Source: JBALVT01 sp036960305 (GTDB taxonomy: Bacteria > Pseudomonadota > Gammaproteobacteria > Pseudomonadales > Halieaceae). From it: a stretch of DNA of 64,000 bases. Location: the NCBI GenBank assembly GCA_036960305.1, contig JBALWA010000016.1, positions 1-64,000 on the forward strand, given 5' to 3'. Positions 24,083 through 33,764 of this stretch are shown one piece after another. The notes beneath the pieces are model-generated. The model saw only the letters and a list, made by a program, of their open reading frames with translations. It searched no databases and had not been told where the DNA came from. A program made the translations under genes and the position numbers. Numbering within the stretch: position 1 is the stretch's first letter; the number at the start of each line of letters is the position of its first letter.

Positions 24083-24691
24083 TCAGCAAGGATTGACGGC
24101 TTTTATGATTTTCACCACATCCAGGAACAGGTTGTTGACCTCGCGTAGTTGAAACCCCGCCTCCTCAACATTTGCCACCGTGGTGCGGTTCATATCAGGC
24201 CCAATTTTACTGGTGAGGATAGTCATTAGGTTCATCATGCTTTTAAAAGGATAGTAGCTCGACCCTGTATGTTCGAACATGAATAGTTCGCCGCCGGGTT
24301 TGAGTACACGTCGCAACTGGCGCAAGCCGTCTACTGGGCGCGGTACCGAGCAGAATGTACACGAGGTGAACACCTGGTCAAAACTATTGTCCTCAAAGGA
24401 CATGTCATGCACATCCATTAACTGGGCCTGTATTTCACCGTCGTACGCAGCTAGCCGCGGTTGTGCCACCTCCAGCATCTTTGAACTGATGTCGATGGCG
24501 GTGATAGTCTTGCCGTTTGGAAAGGTCGGTATATCCAAACCTGTGCCGAGGGCAAGAAACAATATTTTACCTTCCATGTGACTGAACAACGTCTCTTTAG
24601 AAGGCTGCCAGCGGTCTTCCGCACCCCTGCCTGCCATTACATCGAAGTTAGGTGCCACCTTATCCCACTTCGCTTGTGTTATTGCATCCAT
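24083..24691 (-). CDS. SAM-dependent methyltransferase, 202 aa
   Basis: Motif I is ILFLALGTGLDIPTFP (about residues 44-59), followed by TAIDISSKMLEVAQ (acidic residue for SAM ribose), DQVFTSCTFCSVPRP and LKPGGELFMFEHT. The layout (no N-terminal domain and EHTGSSYYPFKSMMN near the end) resembles phosphatidylethanolamine N-methyltransferase-like or METTL7-like enzymes, so a lipid or small thiol substrate is plausible. The true start is the ATG at 24691, which overlaps the TGA of the preceding gene (TGATG); the longer frame to 25090 is a shadow of that gene. Confidence 0.88.
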   Translation of the reverse strand: MDAITQAKWDKVAPNFDVMAGRGAEDRWQPSKETLFSHMEGKILFLALGTGLDIPTFPNGKTITAIDISSKMLEVAQPRLAAYDGEIQAQLMDVHDMSFEDNSFDQVFTSCTFCSVPRPVDGLRQLRRVLKPGGELFMFEHTGSSYYPFKSMMNLMTILTSKIGPDMNRTTVANVEEAGFQLREVNNLFLDVVKIIKAVNPC

Positions 24692-25083
24692 CAGCTGCGC
24701 TCCTCTGTGCCGTAAGTTCGCGGCCCTCGCAATGCGGTATTGATAACCCATATCGCCACAATGCAAACGAGACCGCAGATGGCGCCATAAAATGAAGCAG
24801 TCGCAGCACCTATGGGGGCCATGGCGCACCACATGCCTACAACCATGCCACTGACCATGCCGGTAAACATCAGCGGCAGCATTACTTCCATGGCGCCGAA
24901 CAGGATACCCAGGGGGAAAAACAGCACCAGGCCCACAATCATGCCGACGGCCATGGTGAAAAGCATCGTAAAAAACATGTTCCAGCCAGTGCCGACGATG
25001 GCCCAGCATAACCACCCGACAAGAAGGCCTACCAATACATTGCCGGCGAGGTCGCCAAAGACAAAATACAATCGTGAATCCAT
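24691..25083 (-). CDS. Four-helix membrane protein coupled to a methyltransferase, 130 aa
   Basis: The chain is almost entirely hydrophobic and Gly/Met-rich, with about four membrane helices (roughly residues 8-30, 35-57, 62-86 and 92-115), followed by a short basic tail (RGPRTYGTEERS). No family is recognised. Its stop overlaps the start of the methyltransferase by two bases, indicating translational coupling, so the pair may act on the same membrane substrate. Confidence 0.75.
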   Translation of the reverse strand: MDSRLYFVFGDLAGNVLVGLLVGWLCWAIVGTGWNMFFTMLFTMAVGMIVGLVLFFPLGILFGAMEVMLPLMFTGMVSGMVVGMWCAMAPIGAATASFYGAICGLVCIVAIWVINTALRGPRTYGTEERS

Positions 25084-25179
25084 TTTTCACTCACTCCTAT
25101 ACATTCTGATGGGCTTTCTGTCCCCCGGCACTTGCGGAGCCAGGCCACGATTTCCGAGACACGATCGTAGTGTGTAAGA

Positions 25180-25599
25180 CTACTTCAACACTTTCAGCGA
25201 GTCGGTATCGATGCCTTTTGTTGCACCCTTTACTGCTTTATCGATGTCATGATCAAGCGCCTTGTCAGCGTCTTTCGAAATTTTGTAACCAGCCGCGCCA
25301 GCTACAGCAGCATCCGCTTGCTTCTGTATTTTTATACCTTCCTTTTCACCGGCCAACCAACCCGCTCGATAATCTGCAGTTTCCTCAAATCGTTGTGTGT
25401 CTTTGACCATATGTTCGAGGTAATTCCCCGCTTCTTTCATTCCGCTATGTCGACCATCGTGGAAGCCAGTAATGTAAGCTTCGCCTTTGCCCGACTCTCG
25501 TAGAGTCGTGTCGCTAGCTTGACAACCCGCTACCAGCAACGCCAGAATCAAAAATACAAACCTGCTCAAAGCCTTTAGTCTTAGTGTGACCAACATCAT
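25180..25599 (-). CDS. Small lipoprotein of unknown function, 139 aa
   Basis: The lipoprotein signal is FVFLILALLVAGCQ (lipobox VAGC). The mature chain is about 115 residues, acidic at first and rich in Lys, Ala and Asp at the end, probably helical (KQADAAVAGAAGYKISKDAD). AAGGAG six bases upstream of the ATG at 25599 decides the start against the earlier frame start at 25659. It should lie in the periplasm, anchored to a membrane. The function is not recognised. Confidence 0.75.
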   Translation of the reverse strand: MMLVTLRLKALSRFVFLILALLVAGCQASDTTLRESGKGEAYITGFHDGRHSGMKEAGNYLEHMVKDTQRFEETADYRAGWLAGEKEGIKIQKQADAAVAGAAGYKISKDADKALDHDIDKAVKGATKGIDTDSLKVLK

Positions 25600-25747
25600 C
25601 GATTTCTCCTTTACATGGTAGGCGCACACTTTGAGTAGTGAGATCACAGTCGAACGCAAATCCTATAGCCATTGTATACCAGTAGTGCGTTTGTGCTACA
25701 AAGCCGGCGCCTGCATTCACGACAGAGCGGTCAATAGCCCATGAAAG

Positions 25748-26209
25748 TCAGTCACCGAGACGACGATACACTCGCGCAACGAGCTCTTCGGCAACCAGCA
25801 TGGTCACAATCACCACGATAAAGGGGACAACGCCATGCCATTGACCAAGGAAACGTATCTGGTCGCCGAAGGTAAAATCGATAACGCCAAGTATTATTAG
25901 CTTGGAGACAAACAGGATAAGCCAGGCGCTGAAAAAACGCAGGAACCGTGCCGCACTTCCTTCCTTTGCATTGAAGAAAGCTGCCACACGATACTCGATT
26001 TTAAGCGTAATAGTGAGTAAGACCTGCAACAGAAGCGCTACTGCCAACGACACGCTGAATGAAGACAGTGCAACCATGTGCCAATGCTCGGCATAAATAT
26101 TTATGACCACCAGGTCAATCAATATCGCAGTGAAGTAGCGCATAAATACGCGCTGTCGCGAGCCTGGCGCTTCGGCGGAAGCGACGTCTAAAAATCCTTG
26201 ATTACTCAT
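25748..26209 (-). CDS. Membrane protein of unknown function, 153 aa
   Basis: After a soluble start of about 20 residues the protein shows four membrane helices (around residues 25-42, 48-68, 93-113 and 124-142) and ends with a basic segment (RVYRRLGD). It may be a small integral membrane protein of the inner membrane. I recognise no family or active residue. The 19-base repeat ATTCACGACAGAGCGGTCA lies 15 bases after its stop, as with other accessory-region genes in this window. Confidence 0.7.
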   Translation of the reverse strand: MSNQGFLDVASAEAPGSRQRVFMRYFTAILIDLVVINIYAEHWHMVALSSFSVSLAVALLLQVLLTITLKIEYRVAAFFNAKEGSAARFLRFFSAWLILFVSKLIILGVIDFTFGDQIRFLGQWHGVVPFIVVIVTMLVAEELVARVYRRLGD

Positions 26210-26414
26210 TACTGGTCAAGCCTGTTCAGTGTTTCGCCCCGCTGGGGCCATAATGGTGCTAGCAGTATAACGGCTTGAGAGATAAGTCAGGTACTTGAAG
26301 GAAAATTCTGGGTCAAATTTCAGCGCAAATTAACACCCTTAACCCGGGGATAGATCACGGTCCCCCAACTAATTTTTGGCCTGACCCGGGTTTTCTTCTA
26401 GATCCTTCTGGGCA

Positions 26415-29400
26415 TTACTGCAAATAGTTCAGCATAAAGTCGATACCGCAGGTTTCACTGTCGTGGTATGTCTGGAAGGGGCCAGACGCGTGAACCACGC
26501 TTGGCAGGCCGACCTCAAGAGAACGCTGCTTCAGGGCAATGGCGTGCAGCGGCTCATGCAAATTATCCCAGTCCGCAAATGCTGGCTGAGTCTCCGCCGC
26601 GCCGCTGTTCGCACAGAATGGTGCATCGTTGGCGTCCATCATACCCAGCATGTCCACATTGCCGCGGTAAGCCAGCATGTCCGGTGTAAACTGCGTCGCA
26701 AGGTCTGAAATATCATAGAAACCCAATACCTGTGGCACATTTTGCCATTCCGCCTGAGCGGTGCTGTCTATCTCCCCATCGAGGATAAAGACGTCCAGTG
26801 CAGGCTTCAGTACCTCCTCCCAGCGCACCAGGTCATAGGTAGCCTGAGCCGCCACGGCATACACCGCGCTGACTCGAGTGCTCTGTTGCTCTACCGGTTC
26901 AGCACTATCGAGCTGCGCAAGATCATCATGTGTGCCCAGCCACAGCGACGTACCCGCCCCGGCGGAGCCTCCCGTTACTCCCACACGCGCTGGATCAATA
27001 TTCAGCTTGCTAGCGTGGCAGCGCAGGAACTGCACCGAACGTGAAGCCCCCTCCAGGGAGTCAATGACGCTGGTGCCAGAGCCGCTGATCAGTGGATAGT
27101 TAATAGACGCATAGGCAACGCCCTCCTGCAGATAATCATTAATACCGCTGCCGTCAGCATAATTCATTGCCTTTTCGCCACCGGTAAAACCACCACCATG
27201 GATATGGATAATCAGTCCGGTCGGCTCTGTGCCAACAGGAGGCAGGAACACGTCCAGCTTCTGTCGCTCGTGAGCCCCGTAGGCCAAATCCTGGTAGACG
27301 ATCGTGCTTGAAGGCACTGCCGTTAATCCGCTAGGCACGGACCCAAGTGGCGATGCCCCAAGTGCCTCAGCGCTACAGGCGTCGCCGCCTAGCAGGCCAA
27401 TGCGATCCTTGATCGCGGGTTGCTGCCTTGGGGTCGCTGTATAAGAAGTGGTAGTGCCTGCTGTGATATCAGTGACGATGATGTCTACCCTGCCCTGGGG
27501 GTTGAAAGCAAAGTCAAAATTGAACCCCGGCAACGCTCCCGTTGTCGTACCTTCTTCAGACAGTCGGCCACCAACATTAAACGGGGCTGTCGATGAAAAC
27601 GCTGGTGCGAAGAACGACCAATTGAGCCACCCGTAGGGATCTACGGAGAAGTTCACCGTAATCAGGTCGGCACCGCCTGGAATATTGGCTGCAACATCGA
27701 ACTCACCGAAATACGGGTTCGTCGACATTCCGGCGCGCGTGCCATGGTAACGGTTGGATACCTGATTATTAATATCCCGTACATCAACAACAAAATAATT
27801 CGAATCCTGGAACACTATATCGAATAGGAAACCCTGGCCCTGCCAACCGGTATAATTGAGTACTCCGTCCACCAGTTGTGCATTAAGATTAAACGGATCG
27901 GCGGCGCCCAAAGCATTGAAGCTCCACTGCACTTCGCCATAGGGCGTCACATTGAAAGAAAGTGTCTGGAAACCATCTGCAGATGAAACATCAAACGAAC
28001 CTGTGTAAACAGATGCCGGGGGAACCCCCTCTCGATTGCCCGATAGCGTTAGCATCGTATCGCTGGTGGCTGTATCTGATAACTCTAGAGCCAGATAGTC
28101 TGCATCGACAAAGCGCAGTTGCGCTGTCCATACGCCCAGGTCATTCCAGGCGATAGACCCATTGGCAGTTAACTGCCCCTCCTTGAGATAAGGGCCACCG
28201 GGCGCCGCTGAGGTGGTAAACCACCATTTAACGTAACCGGAAGCATCGATCATCAGAGAGGTCGTGGCAAGCAGCGGATGCTGCTGCACATCAAATAAGC
28301 CGACATAGGAGCTCACCGGGTAACCGAACTGACTACCGAAGCCATAAGTCGCAGCGCCAGTATCGATCTCCACGACTTCAACTGTGAAGTAACCGGGTGC
28401 GGTGACGGTAAGGGTAACGTCGTACCCAAAGAAATCAGCCCAGAAAGCGATACCGGATGGGTCGAGCTTCCTCTCCAGGATGACATTTGTAGCACCGAGG
28501 GCATCGAACCTCCAGCGCACGATACCCGCGCTGTCCACGACAAACTGGCGGGTCGTAATATTCGCCGGGTCCACCGCCAGGGTATAGGAGCCCATGTGGG
28601 TACTGGCCGTCTCTCCCTCGCGCGTGCCAAAGACGGTCACCGGTTGCCCCTGGTCGTTCACCCATTCGATTAACAGCGAATCAGAGCTGGTAAAGCGGAA
28701 GGATATTTCCAGTCCATCCGGTCCTCCCAGGTTGCTCTGGAACGTAGCATCTGGTGTGATCGTGCCAGTTACCGACAGTGGAATAGGAACCCCCTCCGCA
28801 TCAACAACAGTGTCAACGGTGAAATTCCATATCACGTTACCACCGTCATCGACCGAGAGCAGGGAAGTGTCCAAGGCGCTAGTGTCCGGTGATACCGTGT
28901 AAGAACCTGCATAGGGAGACACTGGCGCATCGTCGAAGCTGAGCCCGCAGGGCGTGTCAATGGGATCTGTTCTTTCCATGATTAATAATGAGGAAAGGGG
29001 GCCTGCCCACGGAACGCCTCCGACCAGATTAAACTCAGAATACAAACGTGTATATTCGTAGTTGTCGTCGTGATTAAGGCGGGTGAACAGGCTCTTGCGC
29101 AGCTCAAAGCAGGTAACTCCCTCGACCAGAGGCGGGCAATTGGCCAGACGGGGTGCCCCGTCGGCGATCTCCCGATAGAAACTCGCCCTCAATTCGCCGT
29201 CCCCATCCAACTCCCAGGTAAACGGGTCAACCTGGATATCATTACAGGCGTCCTCGGTATACCCCCTGGGATAATACTCCTGCCGGCCGGTGCCATTGTC
29301 GTCGAACTGCAGGGCATAGACCACGGATGTATTGGATACGGGACCGCGGTAATACTCGAAGCGCCCCACCTCCTCACCGACACTAAAGCCCTGTGAAGTA

Positions 29401-31301
29401 GCAGGAATAATGGCCAGGGGAACCACCAGGGATACGCCATCGGCACGATCAAGTCGCGCGATAGCCTGGTGCGCTTCACCAAAACGCTGCAAAAGCCAGA
29501 AGGTAACAAGCTCATCATCAGCCGGCGCACCGGGGTCAGTTGCAACACGGCGCACCTCCAGTCCTTTGCCGTCGTCTGTCACCGACCATGCCATTAGACC
29601 TGCCTCAGTGACATCACCCGCGTGTATTGACCCGCTGCCATCCGTGTTGAAGTCGATACCCGTAGCACGCAGTAATCTACCTCCCGGAGTGCGACGACCC
29701 AAAGCCTCTAAATTAAAGACATCCGCGCCAACAACCATGCCGAAGGTAGCCTCCAGTGTATCTATCCCGAGTTCGCTGACCGGATCCAGTAGTGCTTCTG
29801 CCTCTACCAGCGATGACATATCCGCCAGGGTTTGGAAATCTTCACCGGCCGCAGCGCCTGGGTATTTCCAATAATGGGTGACAGAGAAGGAGATCGAACC
29901 GCCGGCCAAGGCCAGCGGCACGTATTCACTGCGATAGAGTAATGGTCTCTTGTCGGTAATTGGAGCGTCAAGAGCAGCTGCCGGGTCTAAAGGGATCGGG
30001 CGCAGGAAAGCATTAAAGTCAGGGGCGCCATACTCGACCGTGAGCACTGCGGGGATACCGCTGACACTCCAGGTAAAACCCTGCTCCGAAAAGTCGTCAA
30101 GGCGGGTACCTGTACCGGCACCTGACCCCGGAACGTCCTCGATAAAAGTCACAATAGCGGCAGGGTCATCTGCACCGACATTACCCACGCGAGCCTCAAA
30201 ACGCTGACCGATAATCGTCTCGGCTGCAAACTCAAAGGACGGAAACAGCTCGGGATCCTGAATGATCTCCTGTACTTCCTCGTAGACCTGCGTTTGCAGA
30301 GCGGGCGACTCATCCACCTCGACAACAAGCTCATCGAGAACCCCCGTCTCGGGATTCACGATATCCTCAAAACTGCTGCCCTCGGGCAGTTCCAGCCCAG
30401 ATTCAGGGTCAGCCACAAGGGAAATAATTGCTGCCACCTGCAGAATCTGCAATGGGTCGGTGTTGGCAATCAAGATATCTATCTGTGCCGTGTCTATAAA
30501 CTCCAAATCACCGTTGGCCTGGGTAAGGATCGCCACCAGGGCTGTGGTGATATTACTTATCGTGGTCTCCAGGAGTTCGCTGCTTTGCGCGTAGGCCATG
30601 GGAACAAACCACTGCGTGACAGATGTCCCAACTTCCACCGCCCAGTCGAACAAGGAGAAGTCCAGAGATGCGACGCTGTCTGATGTGACCAGTTCACCCA
30701 GTTCACCTACCAGGCTTCGCAACTGCACATAAGCCTGTTCGCCGGAGCCCTGCGCGCTTAACTGGACGTAAGAAGTGGCCGAAGTGCCCCGAACGGTAAG
30801 GGTATAGCGCCCATCCTGGTCCGCTTGGGTAGTGAACCTGAACCCCTCTATCTCTGTGGAAACAATGGCTTTAGCCAGGGGCTTGCCCGCTGCGTATAGC
30901 ACCGTGCCAGTAAGGGTGGCTGACAGGCCTTCCTGATTACAGTATGCGGGGGCGTTCTTGACGGATTGCTGTGCAGGTGTGATCTCTGCACTGATAGTCC
31001 CATCCAATCGTACCTCACACGGGATATTATCGCGGACAAGGAGCGTAAGATTTTTATCCCCGGGCGCCGCGTCCGCTTGCGCCAGTGAAACCCCTATGCT
31101 CGAATCTACAAGGTCAAAGCCGGCACTCTGTTTTAGGCCTTCGATCTTCAGTTTTACCTTGACCCGTTGCTCGTCTTCCTGGAACTTGGCATCCCATGTG
31201 ACTGTGGGGAAAGGTGCCGCGAATAGCGCCACGGAGAGAACGCTGAGATAAAGGGCTACAACCGCGATACTGAGACCGCGCAGTGCACGTAGGGTTGGCA
31301 T
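26415..31301 (-). CDS. Large secreted alpha/beta hydrolase with repeat region, 1628 aa
   Basis: The longest gene here. It has a signal peptide (residues 1-28), a carboxypeptidase-regulatory-like beta domain (about 125-185, GTVLYAAGKPLAKAIVSTEI), an acidic stretch of unknown type, then about five tandem repeats of roughly 95-107 residues (about 794-1290), and a C-terminal alpha/beta hydrolase (about 1334-1628). Each repeat starts like SYVGLFDV or YTGSFDVSS and contains a beta-strand ending in W-(S/W/N/R)-F. The hydrolase carries IHIHGGGFTGGEK (oxyanion hole) and VTGGSAGAGTSLWLG (nucleophilic Ser near 1447), with a likely catalytic His in YHDSETCG near 1615, the pattern of carboxylesterase/feruloyl-esterase-like enzymes. 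A CRP-like site lies 83 bases upstream, and a TonB-dependent receptor gene lies upstream on the same strand. The repeats may bind a polymer. Confidence 0.88.
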   Translation of the reverse strand: MPTLRALRGLSIAVVALYLSVLSVALFAAPFPTVTWDAKFQEDEQRVKVKLKIEGLKQSAGFDLVDSSIGVSLAQADAAPGDKNLTLLVRDNIPCEVRLDGTISAEITPAQQSVKNAPAYCNQEGLSATLTGTVLYAAGKPLAKAIVSTEIEGFRFTTQADQDGRYTLTVRGTSATSYVQLSAQGSGEQAYVQLRSLVGELGELVTSDSVASLDFSLFDWAVEVGTSVTQWFVPMAYAQSSELLETTISNITTALVAILTQANGDLEFIDTAQIDILIANTDPLQILQVAAIISLVADPESGLELPEGSSFEDIVNPETGVLDELVVEVDESPALQTQVYEEVQEIIQDPELFPSFEFAAETIIGQRFEARVGNVGADDPAAIVTFIEDVPGSGAGTGTRLDDFSEQGFTWSVSGIPAVLTVEYGAPDFNAFLRPIPLDPAAALDAPITDKRPLLYRSEYVPLALAGGSISFSVTHYWKYPGAAAGEDFQTLADMSSLVEAEALLDPVSELGIDTLEATFGMVVGADVFNLEALGRRTPGGRLLRATGIDFNTDGSGSIHAGDVTEAGLMAWSVTDDGKGLEVRRVATDPGAPADDELVTFWLLQRFGEAHQAIARLDRADGVSLVVPLAIIPATSQGFSVGEEVGRFEYYRGPVSNTSVVYALQFDDNGTGRQEYYPRGYTEDACNDIQVDPFTWELDGDGELRASFYREIADGAPRLANCPPLVEGVTCFELRKSLFTRLNHDDNYEYTRLYSEFNLVGGVPWAGPLSSLLIMERTDPIDTPCGLSFDDAPVSPYAGSYTVSPDTSALDTSLLSVDDGGNVIWNFTVDTVVDAEGVPIPLSVTGTITPDATFQSNLGGPDGLEISFRFTSSDSLLIEWVNDQGQPVTVFGTREGETASTHMGSYTLAVDPANITTRQFVVDSAGIVRWRFDALGATNVILERKLDPSGIAFWADFFGYDVTLTVTAPGYFTVEVVEIDTGAATYGFGSQFGYPVSSYVGLFDVQQHPLLATTSLMIDASGYVKWWFTTSAAPGGPYLKEGQLTANGSIAWNDLGVWTAQLRFVDADYLALELSDTATSDTMLTLSGNREGVPPASVYTGSFDVSSADGFQTLSFNVTPYGEVQWSFNALGAADPFNLNAQLVDGVLNYTGWQGQGFLFDIVFQDSNYFVVDVRDINNQVSNRYHGTRAGMSTNPYFGEFDVAANIPGGADLITVNFSVDPYGWLNWSFFAPAFSSTAPFNVGGRLSEEGTTTGALPGFNFDFAFNPQGRVDIIVTDITAGTTTSYTATPRQQPAIKDRIGLLGGDACSAEALGASPLGSVPSGLTAVPSSTIVYQDLAYGAHERQKLDVFLPPVGTEPTGLIIHIHGGGFTGGEKAMNYADGSGINDYLQEGVAYASINYPLISGSGTSVIDSLEGASRSVQFLRCHASKLNIDPARVGVTGGSAGAGTSLWLGTHDDLAQLDSAEPVEQQSTRVSAVYAVAAQATYDLVRWEEVLKPALDVFILDGEIDSTAQAEWQNVPQVLGFYDISDLATQFTPDMLAYRGNVDMLGMMDANDAPFCANSGAAETQPAFADWDNLHEPLHAIALKQRSLEVGLPSVVHASGPFQTYHDSETCGIDFMLNYLQ

Positions 31302-31383
31302 GGGATCATCCTTGATATTTTATTAGTTCTTACTAGGTTTTTAACGTACAAAACCTGACCTGTCAAAAGCCATGCCCCTTAAA

Positions 31384-31399
31384 CGTGACTCAGATCACA
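31384..31399. promoter_or_regulatory. CRP-like binding site
   Basis: CGTGACTCAGATCACA matches the CRP consensus TGTGA-N6-TCACA at 9 of 10 positions. It sits 83 bases upstream of the large hydrolase gene, so catabolite control of a substrate-use gene is plausible. The symmetry and spacing are the only evidence. Confidence 0.4.
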
Positions 31400-31454
31400 G
31401 TACTAATGATTCTTTCAAATTAACTAAATCTGGCTATCCCTGCATCCACCCAGC

Positions 31455-33764
31455 CTAGAAAGAATACCGCAGCCTGACTCCCCCATAGCGGCGTTCGCTG
31501 CGAACCGGAATCCGGGCAACTATGGTATTGGTAAATAAGCCGCCACCGAGCGCATCTGTAATCGCCGATGAATGGAACTCATCGAACACGTTGTTCACAA
31601 ACAGGGTCACTCGATATTTTTCCGCACTGCTCTCTGCGATACCGATATTCAGGTTGGCAACACCGAAGGAATCCTGGACGGCTAGCGGGCTGCCCTTGAT
31701 GTCGTAGTTGGCCTCATCACGCCACACGTAGTTGAAATTGAGGAAGCCATCAAATGGCAAGGTATCAAACTGCATACTGTAATCGCCGCCCAGATTCAAT
31801 TTCCATTCCGGTGCGTTTTGCAGCACGTTGCCCGCCAGACTCGGCTGTACGTCCTGAACAACCCCCGGGGCAAGCTCAACCGAAACACAACCCTCCTCCG
31901 GCGTTTGCAGGGGGTAACATGGGCCGTTGTCCCATTCGACCACCTTCGCGTCCACATAGGCGATCCCGTACATCAACCGGAAGTTGTCGCCGAGCAGCGC
32001 CAGGCCCTCCAACTCGACACCTTTGGTTTCCAGTTCACCCACATTCAGCAATTGTGTTGCGATGGAGCCATCGTCCAGAATTGTAAAATTCTGCGCCTGG
32101 AAATCGTCATATTCGGTGAAGAACACCGCTGCATTAAACTGCAGGCGATTATCCAGCCAGGTTGATTTCAGACCAATTTCATAATTAATGGATTCTTCCG
32201 GCTGAACAGGGTTCGACGCCTTGTTTTCATCGAACCCGGCAGTGTCAAAAGCGCCGCCTTTGTAACCCGTGGAAATACTCCCGTATAACATGCGTTCTTC
32301 GTCCAGATAGTGTTGCAAGGAAATTTTCCCCAATACCACGGAGTCATCGTCACTGGCAGTGATTCGCGTTTCGTCGATATAGTTGCTGACGTCCGCCGAA
32401 ATATCCTCCTCGTTGTACCTCGCCCCGAAGGTAAGACTGGTATCGTCACCAAACCGCCAGGTGGCCTGCCCAAATAGGCCGAGGGAATCAGTCTCGGTAG
32501 ATTGCAAGCTATCGGAATTCACCGGGGCAAAATCGGCCACGCGGTGGAAACGCTGCTTATTTTCAACTTCGGAATAATACAGCCCCACAAGATAGTCGAA
32601 GTTGTCGTACGTCGGTGACAGCAGGCGTAGTTCCTGGGAGAAAAAGTCAGATGTTCTGTCGGAATTGTCCCAGGCTCTTACACTGAATACGCCAAGGAGG
32701 TCGGTGTCGACATCTCGCGCACTGAAGTCGACATCCGAAGCCGCTACATTGTTCCACTTGTTATAGGCCGTGATCGAAGAGAGGGTAAAGTCATTGAATG
32801 CGTAATTGAGCCTGAGGCTCGCGCCTTCAGTAGTGGTTTCCTGAAGTAGTACATCATCGAGGGCTACCTGGTCATTTTCCTCATCCTGGGCTATGTTGGG
32901 AACCATCTCACTGTATAGAACGCTTATGGCATCAGGAAAAATATAAGCCGAGTCCTCGGCGTAGCTCTGTATCACCAGGGCACAGCACTCCGCTTCTGAA
33001 TCAGAATAATGTGCACTCAGGGTAATATCCCACTGCTCGCTTGGTTGCCAACGTAACTTCCCGCGGACAGATGCCTGCTCCTGGCTCTGGACATCATCAC
33101 CCGTGTGAGTGTTCTCAATAAAACCATCCCTGTCGCTGTAGTAACCGGTCAGGCGATAGCCCAGAGTGTCTGACAGGGGGCCTGAGACAGAACCGGCTAC
33201 GGCGATTTCCTCATCATCGGTAGCGGTAAGTTCAACCACGCCTTCAAATTCATCGGCCGGCGCCCGGGTTGTGATGTTAAGCACACCAGCCGAGGCATTT
33301 TTCCCGAACAGCGTATTCTGCGGCCCACGTAACACCTCTACCCGCTCGATATCGATGAGGTTGGTAAAGGCCTGCCCACCTTGTGCCTGGGAAACATCGT
33401 CGAACACCACCAGAACCGAAGGTTCGACCTGTATACCGAACACCCCGTTTGTACCAACTCCCCTGATCTGCATCCCCCCATTCGTGTTCTTGGAGCCACT
33501 GCTAATGGTCAAAGACGGCGAGAGCTGCTCGAGATCGGTCATCTGTGTAATGCCCAGCGACTCCAGTATCTGGCCACTCACGGCGGTTACGGCAAGCGGG
33601 ACATCCTGGACACTCTGCTCTCTTTTCTGAGCGGTGACGATGATCTCCTCGAGCACGTTTTGTGCCTGCAAGCTGCCGCTCTGGAGCACACCGACAACGG
33701 CCAGGGCGAGTCCACGTTGATGCACTTTCCTCGGAAAAAGGCTTTTCTTATAGTCCGTAATCAT
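31455..33764 (-). CDS. TonB-dependent outer-membrane receptor, 769 aa
   Basis: The protein has the standard build: a signal sequence of about 34 residues (cut near LQAQ), TonB-box region LEEIIVTAQKREQS (about residues 38-51), plug with MQIRGVGTNGVFGIQVEPSV and EVLRGPQNTLFGKNASAG, and a barrel whose last residue is Phe (VRLRYSF). GAGGGG precedes the ATG. It lies 153 bases upstream of the large hydrolase gene on the same strand and is divergent from the acylase gene. This points to uptake of the product or substrate of these secreted enzymes, but the ligand is unknown. Confidence 0.95.
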   Translation of the reverse strand: MITDYKKSLFPRKVHQRGLALAVVGVLQSGSLQAQNVLEEIIVTAQKREQSVQDVPLAVTAVSGQILESLGITQMTDLEQLSPSLTISSGSKNTNGGMQIRGVGTNGVFGIQVEPSVLVVFDDVSQAQGGQAFTNLIDIERVEVLRGPQNTLFGKNASAGVLNITTRAPADEFEGVVELTATDDEEIAVAGSVSGPLSDTLGYRLTGYYSDRDGFIENTHTGDDVQSQEQASVRGKLRWQPSEQWDITLSAHYSDSEAECCALVIQSYAEDSAYIFPDAISVLYSEMVPNIAQDEENDQVALDDVLLQETTTEGASLRLNYAFNDFTLSSITAYNKWNNVAASDVDFSARDVDTDLLGVFSVRAWDNSDRTSDFFSQELRLLSPTYDNFDYLVGLYYSEVENKQRFHRVADFAPVNSDSLQSTETDSLGLFGQATWRFGDDTSLTFGARYNEEDISADVSNYIDETRITASDDDSVVLGKISLQHYLDEERMLYGSISTGYKGGAFDTAGFDENKASNPVQPEESINYEIGLKSTWLDNRLQFNAAVFFTEYDDFQAQNFTILDDGSIATQLLNVGELETKGVELEGLALLGDNFRLMYGIAYVDAKVVEWDNGPCYPLQTPEEGCVSVELAPGVVQDVQPSLAGNVLQNAPEWKLNLGGDYSMQFDTLPFDGFLNFNYVWRDEANYDIKGSPLAVQDSFGVANLNIGIAESSAEKYRVTLFVNNVFDEFHSSAITDALGGGLFTNTIVARIPVRSERRYGGVRLRYSF

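Noticed and set aside
24692..25090. N-terminal extension of the methyltransferase frame
   Set aside because: It reads through the membrane-protein gene in another frame and has improbable composition; the real start is the ATG at 24691.
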